NCBI GenBank assembly: GCA_002238765.1
Contig: MPMZ01000031.1
Span: forward strand, 1 to 33,650
DNA length: 33,650 nucleotides
From: Nitrospira sp. bin75
GTDB taxonomy: Bacteria; Nitrospirota; Nitrospiria; Nitrospirales; UBA8639
Direction of reading: 5' to 3'
Made by a program: the position numbers and the translations under genes. Below the pieces are notes generated by a model that was given only the letters and a program-made list of their open reading frames with translations, searched no databases and had not been told where the DNA came from. Positions 27,920 through 33,650 of the stretch are shown here, in pieces (position 1 is the stretch's first letter; each line of letters begins with the position of its first letter).

Positions 27920-29608
27920 TTAGGGGTATGGCTTTCCGTATGGAATGTTGGATTGTTCGGCCTTAATCCCGCGTTCTTTCAACCAGGGTATCAATTCAGG
28001 CACACCACGCGCCTGGGGACCGAGGATGACTTCGCTGAAACGGAAATTCTCATGAGTTTCCAGGTAAAAGCGCGGCGGGGTTTGTGCCTTGTCAACCTTG
28101 ATGTTATTCGAATCTTGCGTCATCTTTGTCTTGTCATAATAACGAACTTGGCCCACGCGAACCTCACCTTCCTCCTTGTAGTGGTGTGACTTGAAGAGAA
28201 AGCGGATGGCGTCAAGCAGGTCGCGAACGAGTTGTTTCAGTTTGTCTTTTATGCAGTCATCTTTTTCAGATATATAACTTTTGATTTGTTCCAGTGATTC
28301 TGCCACTTCGTTCAGTTCTTCTGAGAGTTCTTGATAGTTTTCTTTGTCCCTGTAAACGATTTCATAAAGGTCTGGTTTTGGAGGTCGTCTTTCGCCTGGG
28401 TTGCTGGTATCGCCTGCCGATGTAAGCAGTTTCAATTGTAATTGTTGCATGGCTCCTATTTGTAGACCACAGTTTTCTGCAAACACAGTTCCTTCATGTT
28501 TGAAGATCAGGCAGGCTCCGGCTGCTTCCTTCCCATCGTGTTTTCCATATAAGCGCCACCAAAGCAGTTCGTCTTTCCGCTTCGGGTCTTTTGCAGCCAC
28601 CTTGACGAAACTGCCGATAAAAGCTGGGGATGGATTAGACTGAGCTTCATCTCCATAAAAAATGTCCCGCACGTCTATTCCGGATTTTTGCATGATTTTG
28701 AAGAACTCGCGCCCTTCTTCAGGGTCGTTCATATAGAAAGTATTGTAAAGCCGGAAGCATTCTCTGTCGGCAAGACTCTTGAGTGTATCAAGGCACGTAT
28801 AATGAGCAACTTCTGCATTCTGTTGAGGAGCATAGAATAGTTTTTTCTGTACATTGGAGATTGCCTCTAGCAGCCTGAAATATAGTTCAAAGGCTCTGGC
28901 TCCCTCTTCTTGGGCACGGTCTTTATAGATATCAGCAATCTGTTCTGCGACATAAATTTCTGAAACTTCGGCTTTCAGAACCGGATCGCATTCTGCAGCC
29001 TTCTTAAAATCCTTAAAGGCAGCGAGAAAATTTTCTTGTTCGATATATGCGATCCCTTGACAAAGGTACGCATTTGCGTAATTGGGATCGAGTTCTAGGG
29101 CCCTGGTGAAATCCTCTATCGCTTTATCATGTTCGCCTTTCAGGCTGTATGCGAAACCGCAAAAAAGATGTATCTCCGCATTAGCTGGATCTCGCTCAAG
29201 TATTTTATTGAAATCCTCTAAGGCTTTGTCATGGTCGTTTTTGTTGATGTAGGCAATGCCGCGATTGTGATAAGCGAACATATTATTAGGTTCTAACTCT
29301 AAGCTCTTGGTGTAGTCTGCTATTGCTTTGTCATGGTCACCTTTCTTGTCGTATGCGATGCCGCGAGTAATGTATGCGTTAGCATGAAAGGAGTTTAGCT
29401 CTATTGCCATAGTGCAATCCGCTATTGCTAGATCATGGTTGCCTCTGTGGTTGTATGCAGAACCCCGCTTAACGTAAGCCGATGCTTTTTCACGAGGTTC
29501 TTGTTCCAGATCAATTATTCTTGTACACAAAGGAATCAGTTCGTCCCAACTCCCATCGCTGTCAAGTTTATCTGCTTGTTGTTTCAGATCTTCCAGGTTT
29601 TCGTTCAT
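27920..29608 (-). CDS. TPR protein with DUF2971-like C-terminus (562 aa)
   Basis: ATG at 29608 follows AGGGAAACG. Residues about 10-215 are tandem tetratricopeptide repeats of the canonical type (AYITRGIAYDKKGDHDKAIA, AYHNRGIAYINKNDHDKALE), serving protein binding. The C-terminal half has DUF2971-like features: YTCLDTLKSLADRECFRLYN, NDPEEGREFF, ELLWWRLYGKHDG and, near the end, YKEEGEVRVGQV with FRFSEVILG. TPR-DUF2971 proteins occur in defence islands. Its tight coupling to res suggests that it senses or modulates restriction; this is inference. It is related in its second half to the protein at 18538. Confidence 0.87.
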   Translation of the reverse strand: MNENLEDLKQQADKLDSDGSWDELIPLCTRIIDLEQEPREKASAYVKRGSAYNHRGNHDLAIADCTMAIELNSFHANAYITRGIAYDKKGDHDKAIADYTKSLELEPNNMFAYHNRGIAYINKNDHDKALEDFNKILERDPANAEIHLFCGFAYSLKGEHDKAIEDFTRALELDPNYANAYLCQGIAYIEQENFLAAFKDFKKAAECDPVLKAEVSEIYVAEQIADIYKDRAQEEGARAFELYFRLLEAISNVQKKLFYAPQQNAEVAHYTCLDTLKSLADRECFRLYNTFYMNDPEEGREFFKIMQKSGIDVRDIFYGDEAQSNPSPAFIGSFVKVAAKDPKRKDELLWWRLYGKHDGKEAAGACLIFKHEGTVFAENCGLQIGAMQQLQLKLLTSAGDTSNPGERRPPKPDLYEIVYRDKENYQELSEELNEVAESLEQIKSYISEKDDCIKDKLKQLVRDLLDAIRFLFKSHHYKEEGEVRVGQVRYYDKTKMTQDSNNIKVDKAQTPPRFYLETHENFRFSEVILGPQARGVPELIPWLKERGIKAEQSNIPYGKPYP

Positions 29609-29663
29609 CGTTTCCCTGGTTTCGTAAGACAGGTCTCGTACGAGTAGCAGTAGCGGAACAGTC

Positions 29664-29777
29664 TCAGAGACTTACATGCGGCAAGCCGCAGAACGTGAAA
29701 AACTGTGCTTCCTTGAGTGCCTCAAGCCAGCGATCCAACTGCTCAAGGGCCTGTTGGTGGTAGGTTTTGAATTCCAT
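29664..29777 (-). pseudogene. Chimeric scar: res N-terminus fused to mod C-terminus
   Basis: A 37-codon frame begins MEFKTYHQQALEQLDRWLEA, closely matching the start of Res (MQLKNYQQNALEQLERCLVA), and ends with FTFCGLPH, matching the last residues of Mod (ITFCGLPY). At the DNA level, 29680-29698 and 31127-31145 agree in 18 of 19 bases. The best explanation is a deletion between a former res copy and a former mod copy of a tandem type III locus. Not functional as either subunit. Confidence 0.8.
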
Positions 29778-29814
29778 TGAAAAGACCGGGCACGCGAGGA
29801 CGAACAGTCCCTCG

Positions 29815-30111
29815 TCATGTCCTTTGCCGCCATCTCCTTGGATGCCGACTGCCATGCATAACGGCAAGGACGATGATCTGTTCATCCTCAATCCGATAGT
29901 AAACCCCAAATGGAAATCGACGAATCAAGGCACGGCGGGTCTTTCTGTGGACCACGGGATACATGGCTGGTCTTTCTGCGATTGTTTGGCACAGACTCAG
30001 CAGTTCATCGAGAAATTCATGCCCTAGGCCCTGGTGTTGCTCCTCATACCAGGTTGCGGCCTCCTCAATATCTATTTCCGCTTCATGGCGAATAGAAACC
30101 TTGAGGCTCAT
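29815..30111 (-). CDS. RelE/ParE-family toxin (98 aa)
   Basis: Compact RelE/ParE-fold toxin, either an mRNA interferase or a gyrase inhibitor. Family blocks: VSIRHEAEIDIEEAATWYEE, GLGHEFLDELLSLCQTIAER, P-MYPVVHRKTRRALIRRFP and VYYRIEDEQIIVLAVMHGSR. Its start overlaps the antitoxin stop in an ATGA. The DIEEAATWYE and RRFPFGVYYR motifs are those of the ParE type usually paired with TIGR02574 antitoxins. Confidence 0.93.
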   Translation of the reverse strand: MSLKVSIRHEAEIDIEEAATWYEEQHQGLGHEFLDELLSLCQTIAERPAMYPVVHRKTRRALIRRFPFGVYYRIEDEQIIVLAVMHGSRHPRRWRQRT

Positions 30112-30317
30112 AACCGCTTTTTCAAAGCCGTCACTACGTCGGAGGCCTCACGGCCCTTAATATTGTCTGTTTCGTACGCATCCAAACGCCGATCGAGTTC
30201 AACTCTCTGTTCATCGGTCAGCGGCAAGGCGGCTTGATCGGCGGCGATGCTGTCCCATATGTCTTCTACCAGTTGCATTCTTTCGTCTATTGGGAGAGTG
30301 CGTAGATCATCTGCCAT
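30108..30317 (-). CDS. Addiction module antitoxin, TIGR02574 type (69 aa)
   Basis: Antitoxin partner of the overlapping RelE/ParE toxin. ATG 30317 is chosen because AAGGAGG lies seven bases upstream; the longer frame to 30389 lacks a site. The family core is LPIDERMQLVEDIWDSIAAD, then LTDEQRVELDRRLDAYE. The C-terminus (GREASDVVTALKKRL) probably wraps the toxin. It is coupled to the toxin by a 4-base overlap. Confidence 0.92.
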   Translation of the reverse strand: MADDLRTLPIDERMQLVEDIWDSIAADQAALPLTDEQRVELDRRLDAYETDNIKGREASDVVTALKKRL

Positions 30318-30396
30318 TTTTAGTTCCTCCTTAGCGGCCCGTATCATTGGACAATTTGTTGCCACTCGTGATCCGCTCTTACTGACCATAGCGAAA

Positions 30397-31077
30397 TCAT
30401 TTTAGGTGATTCGCACAAAAATTCTGTACAAAGAGTAACATCTGCTGAACTTGGGCAGAGTCATATTTATCAAAATGCCCATGCGCGGCGTCATTCCGAA
30501 GATTTGCCCAAGATGTAATTTGCTTTTGAACTAAAGCGTTATACACGCCTTTCTTGGCAAGTGCTGTGTTCAATGGATCAATAGTAAGAGGCTTTCCTTT
30601 GGAATTCAGAATGGATACCCCGTTTGCATCAGCGACTTTTCGCAAAGAGTCTTCAAGAACGGCTCCGAGCAATACCGCTGCAGCGTCTTTGTAAGTTTCC
30701 CGAAGAAGATGTTCTGCCATATCAAGAAAATCCGCAAAAACCTCTGCCTGAATTAAACTACGGAAGTTCGCAAGCATGCCGGACTTGATGTCGTGCTCTA
30801 CCGCCTTGAAAATTCCAACAACACTAGCAACGTGATCGTAGCAGTTGCTATGCATGCTGTTGAAATATTCGACTTTGGTAGCGGCTTTAAAAGTCTGGAA
30901 ACAATGACTGTCAGAACCGTATAACCGCGCAATTAACTGCCCGCCACGCGCGGTGATGGACGCAAGTTCCTGAACACGCTTATGGCCCAGACCACTATCA
31001 GAAATAGAGGCATCCGCTACTAATTTCTCTCCCGTGGAAACAAGTTCCTCAATTTCTTGTGTTATTAGTTTATCCAT
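30397..31077 (-). CDS. HEPN-like protein in the type III locus (226 aa)
   Basis: ATG at 31077 follows GAAGGAGAAGGAAG, 24 bases after the mod stop, so it is probably co-transcribed with mod. The protein is all-helical. The C-terminal region LLRETYKDAAAVLLGAVLED, then WANLRNDAAHGHFDKYDSAQ, contains R194-N-x3-H199, the R-x(4)-H active-site signature of HEPN RNases, with the polar Asn typical of catalytic members. HEPN proteins often serve as suicide effectors in defence systems. Placement behind mod suggests an abortive-infection back-up to restriction; this is inference. Confidence 0.83.
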   Translation of the reverse strand: MDKLITQEIEELVSTGEKLVADASISDSGLGHKRVQELASITARGGQLIARLYGSDSHCFQTFKAATKVEYFNSMHSNCYDHVASVVGIFKAVEHDIKSGMLANFRSLIQAEVFADFLDMAEHLLRETYKDAAAVLLGAVLEDSLRKVADANGVSILNSKGKPLTIDPLNTALAKKGVYNALVQKQITSWANLRNDAAHGHFDKYDSAQVQQMLLFVQNFCANHLK

Positions 31078-31101
31078 CGCGTACGTCTTCCTTCTCCTTC
31101 A

Positions 31102-32733
31102 TTAGCCTGTCCTGTAAATCTCATATGGCAATCCGCAGAACGTGATGCCCATCCCAGTCAATTCCTTCTGTCCCATGAATTTGTGGGTGGCGAAGACGAT
31201 GGCGGTTTTCTTCTTTTTCTTGGCCTGCTTGGCGATGCGTTCAGCGAGGTCACTGTTCAGCGCGGAGTCGGCGCTACGCAAGAAGGCAAGGTCCGGTTCG
31301 TATATGAGATAAAAGAGCCGGTCGTTGGTTTCGTAGAAGAAACCGTCTCTGTCTTTTACCTTACGAATTTTGTCCGGTGCCTGGCCTGTTGCGGTGTATA
31401 CGAGGTGGCGGGCCAGGGTTTCGTAGTCCGGCAGGTTCTCTCCGGTGAGCATTTTCTCCGGGCTGATTTCATCGCCTAGCGTGCAATAGGTGAAGCTGCC
31501 GCTCAGCCCGTTTTTCAGGGTTTCGTCTTTTACGTTCGAAACACCTTTTATCGTGCGCCGAACACGCTCGGCGGTGATTTTGTTGGCATAGTCTTCGCAT
31601 TCCACTATGATGAATTTGCGGTTGCCGCCGTCTTCTTTGTTCAAAGCGAGGACCGCATGGGCGGTCGTGCCGGAGCCGGCGAAGGAGTCGAGGATGATGG
31701 AATTTTTGTCGGTGGTGATTTGGAGAATGCGTTTAATGAGGCGTGTGGGTTTAGGCGTATCGAAAGGCGCATCGAAACCTATAATTGCGTTAATCTCTTT
31801 TTTTGCTTCTTGATTATGACCGCACTCTTGATTGCTCCACCATGTCCATGCCCTAACACCGGATGATTCATTGAGATAAGTTTTAGCCCTTGGCCTTGCT
31901 TTGCCGTCGTTGCCAAACCACATTCTCCCTTCGCTCACCAATTTTCGATATGCTGACTCAACATTTACCCAGCACCTGCCGGGTGGAGGTGCGTATTTTA
32001 CGCCTCCGGGGGTGACGAGTTCGTATACCTGGTTAGGACGCCAACCTTGTGCAGTGTAGTCTGTTGATACCCACGGTCCTCGCGGATCATTGTCGGGATT
32101 TGTAAATTTGTTAGTTTGAGTCGTGCTCAAGGGTACTGGATTAAAATCCATAGCGTCTACATTCTTTGCTACCACTAATATATGATCGTGCGCCTGACTT
32201 AAATTGAGTCTGGCATCTGGCGACGTCCTTCGTTGCCATGCAATTGTTGCAACAAAATTCTCTCCCCCAAAAATCTCATCCATCACCATCCGCAAGCGGT
32301 GCTGTTCATTGTCGTCAATGGAAATAAAAATCACCCCGTCCTCAGCCAGCAGTTCGCGCAACAGTTGTAGCCTCGGCCACATCATGCAGAGCCATTTGTC
32401 GTGTCGCTCCAAGTCTTCGCCGTCCACAGGGCTCTTGTCTTTCAGCCACTCCTGCATCATGGGGCTGTTCACGTTGTCGTTGTAGATCCAGCCCTCGTTG
32501 CCGGTGTTGTAGGGCGGGTCAATGTAGATGCAGTTCACTCGTCCTGCATAGCGCGGCATCAGAGCCTTGAGCGCGTGCAGGTTGTCGCCGTGAATGATCA
32601 GATTGTCGTCGAGCGACGGTTTGCTGCCTTTCGGCGGAAGGGATCTTTTGGCATCCGGCTCGAGCGTCCGTGAAGGAACGGTCAGGTGGTGAGCGTAAAC
32701 GAGTTGTTTGCCTTTGAAATCAAGGGTCGGCAT
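31102..32733 (-). CDS. mod: Type III DNA methyltransferase, Mod subunit (543 aa)
   Basis: N6-adenine methyltransferase that also provides the sequence specificity of the type III complex. Beta-class order: catalytic motif IV DPPYNTGN (residues 72-79) precedes motif I DSFAGSGTTAHAV (from residue 349). The variable central part (about 180-320) is the likely target-recognition domain. The C-terminus ends ITFCGLPYEIYRTG. Length is slightly below typical Mod (600-650). ATG 32733 has no obvious ribosome binding site. All downstream genes to res run in the same direction with short gaps. Confidence 0.95.
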   Translation of the reverse strand: MPTLDFKGKQLVYAHHLTVPSRTLEPDAKRSLPPKGSKPSLDDNLIIHGDNLHALKALMPRYAGRVNCIYIDPPYNTGNEGWIYNDNVNSPMMQEWLKDKSPVDGEDLERHDKWLCMMWPRLQLLRELLAEDGVIFISIDDNEQHRLRMVMDEIFGGENFVATIAWQRRTSPDARLNLSQAHDHILVVAKNVDAMDFNPVPLSTTQTNKFTNPDNDPRGPWVSTDYTAQGWRPNQVYELVTPGGVKYAPPPGRCWVNVESAYRKLVSEGRMWFGNDGKARPRAKTYLNESSGVRAWTWWSNQECGHNQEAKKEINAIIGFDAPFDTPKPTRLIKRILQITTDKNSIILDSFAGSGTTAHAVLALNKEDGGNRKFIIVECEDYANKITAERVRRTIKGVSNVKDETLKNGLSGSFTYCTLGDEISPEKMLTGENLPDYETLARHLVYTATGQAPDKIRKVKDRDGFFYETNDRLFYLIYEPDLAFLRSADSALNSDLAERIAKQAKKKKKTAIVFATHKFMGQKELTGMGITFCGLPYEIYRTG

Positions 32734-32925
32734 GGCAATTCAACAATGTACAATCAAACCGCTGAATGGGCAATTATCGTTCCTGTCATCAGGCGGTTGG
32801 CTATCATATATTAACGCTCTGCCCGTTACAATCAAAGTCGGGCATTTCGCATTTGTAGCTGAGGCACCCCGGTCAAGCCGGGATATGTCTTATATGACAG
32901 AAGGGGGTAAGGGCCGCGTATGATT
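32734..32925. other. Upstream region of mod
   Basis: It should contain the promoter of the type III operon, reading leftward, but no confident -35/-10 pair was found. A small CCCGG/CCGGG hairpin lies near 32868-32881. Confidence 0.4.
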
Positions 32926-33262
32926 CTAACCAGAAAGACCGAACCACAAGCGAAAAGCTTGTTCCAGTTTGAACAGATCGGAGGAGGACACACGGCCCAG
33001 GCGTCTCGTCACGTAGGCTCGGTCGAGGGTAAATAGCCCTCGCTTGACCGCGCTGGGAAAGAGAAGCCCCGCCTCTTGCCATTCCTGTAAGACAGTAAGA
33101 CAAACTCTCCAAGCTGAAGATTTTGAGTTTGGGAAGTGAGAGGAAGCAGCAGCAGATCAACGGAAGGATGTGGAACGCTGACGACGATCGCAGGGCACTT
33201 TTTTATGCCGGACAGGTCGGAGAAGGTCACGGTGGCGAGAACGACCTGTCCTCCGGCGCAGA
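32926..33262 (-). pseudogene. mazF/pemK-family toxin pseudogene, frameshifted
   Basis: Before the break the frame reads GGQVVLATVTFSDLSGIKKC, PAIVVS, DLLLLPLTSQ and LQLGEFVL, the pattern of a MazF/PemK-like RNase (G-D/Q-VVL...F-DLSG-KKRPA). Two successive GTAAGACA copies at 33087-33102 shift the frame. With one copy removed the sequence continues QEWQEAGLLFPSAVKRGLFT, then LGRVSSSDLFKLEQAFRLWF and a stop at 32926, giving a normal-length family member. No ATG is present at the 5' end, so the start may also be lost. Confidence 0.82.
33087..33102. repeat. 8-bp tandem duplication GTAAGACA
   Basis: Two perfect adjacent copies of GTAAGACA. Removing one restores an uninterrupted MazF/PemK-like frame on the minus strand. 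Confidence 0.9.
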
Positions 33263-33646
33263 CGCGATTCCCAAGAATCGAGTCAGGCGGTCAGGGCAGC
33301 CCCAGCGGACCGGCCGCCGATGCGGTTCACGTGAATCGACAGAGTCGACGTGAACGAGCCCGGCACCCTCGGCCCGAGACGAGGTGACGGGCGACCGGAA
33401 GACCAACGGTTCTGTCCCCAGACAGAGCCGACGGGAGGCCGAGCCCCAGCGATGCCTCACGGGTTGGGCTGCTGCGCTGTCGCGGCCCACGGGAGTGAGC
33501 CGTGACCAACCCCTGGGAGAGAGGCGCGTCCAGCGACGTGAACCCAACGGGTTCCCCGGGGGTTGGTCACGGCTGGCGACCCCTCGCAACAGCCGGGACA
33601 GCGCAGCGAGGTGAATGGCCCAGGTCCGCCGCGTCCAGCGGGGGGC
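33263..33646 (+). ncRNA. Candidate structured RNA at the window edge
   Basis: GC-rich and non-coding by eye, with many strong nested stems: GTTCACGT/ACGTGAAC (33325-33355, inner CGAC/GTCG), CGGTTCTGTC/GACAGAGCCG (33407-33430), CTCAC/GTGAG (33456-33499) enclosing TGGGCTGC/GCGGCCCA, and CCGTGACCAACCCC/GGGGTTGGTCACGG (33500-33572) enclosing GAACCC/GGGTTC. An ATG at 33647 lies at the edge. The layout, a 250-300 base RNA just before an ORF, recalls HEARO/omega RNAs upstream of IscB nucleases, but no sequence match was tested; the strand is assumed from the ATG. Confidence 0.5.
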
Positions 33647-33650
33647 ATGG

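Noticed and set aside
33263-33650. rRNA or tRNA cluster at the right edge
   Set aside because: No rRNA consensus segment or tRNA cloverleaf was recognised in the structured sequence.
14187-33650. A second copy of the tRNA-Ser 3' end as the right attachment site
   Set aside because: Scanning by eye found no matching 3' acceptor or T-arm sequence to the right, so the far boundary is assumed to be outside the window.

Overview
The window is bacterial DNA and almost all of it is accessory. No core chromosomal gene other than two tRNAs was recognised. The left 14 kb is GC-rich with C-ending codons, most of the right side is clearly more AT-rich, and the last 350 bases are GC-rich again. The overall character (moderately high GC, tRNA-targeted integrase, HigBA, type III restriction) would fit a Nitrospira-like or proteobacterial host. 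Nothing here settles the taxonomy, and no database search was possible.

Region 1 (1-13986): a one-directional array of about 27 mostly tiny genes (39-185 codons, plus one 497-residue DNA adenine methyltransferase). Several look like the small DUF proteins carried by conjugative plasmids and integrative elements (DUF4942 methyltransferase, DUF6874-like, DUF6197-like, DUF1640-like coiled-coil membrane proteins, zinc-ribbon proteins). Most modules begin with the same kind of 5' leader: a short hairpin, then a CATTCAC-like tract, a strong AAGGAG ribosome binding site and the start codon. The stem sequence changes between copies (GACCTC/GAGGTC, CTGGCCCT/AGGGCCAG, CTGGTCCTC/GAGGACCAG, GACCC/GGGTC) but stays paired, so the RNA structure itself appears to be selected. 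Long C-rich, G-poor intergenic stretches and several intrinsic terminators separate the modules. The last leader has a ribosome binding site but no gene; it runs straight into the tRNA genes.

Region 2 (13987-15896): tRNA-Leu(GAG) and tRNA-Ser(CGA), then a tyrosine integrase just downstream of tRNA-Ser, the usual layout of an island inserted at a tRNA 3' end. A frameshifted IS3-family transposase remnant follows.

Region 3 (15946-32733): a defence-type island. It holds an HNH nuclease, two Mrr-type restriction endonucleases sharing one architecture, a HigBA toxin-antitoxin pair, an exported thermonuclease coupled to an unknown 361-residue protein and divergent from a small lipoprotein, and DUF2971-like proteins. 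A type III restriction-modification locus on the minus strand runs mod, HEPN-like protein, addiction-module pair, res/mod scar, TPR-DUF2971 protein, res.

Region 4 (32734-33650): a mazF/pemK-family pseudogene broken by a perfect 8-bp tandem duplication, then a densely structured GC-rich stretch that ends at an ATG on the window edge. It may be a structured RNA with its partner gene just outside the window.
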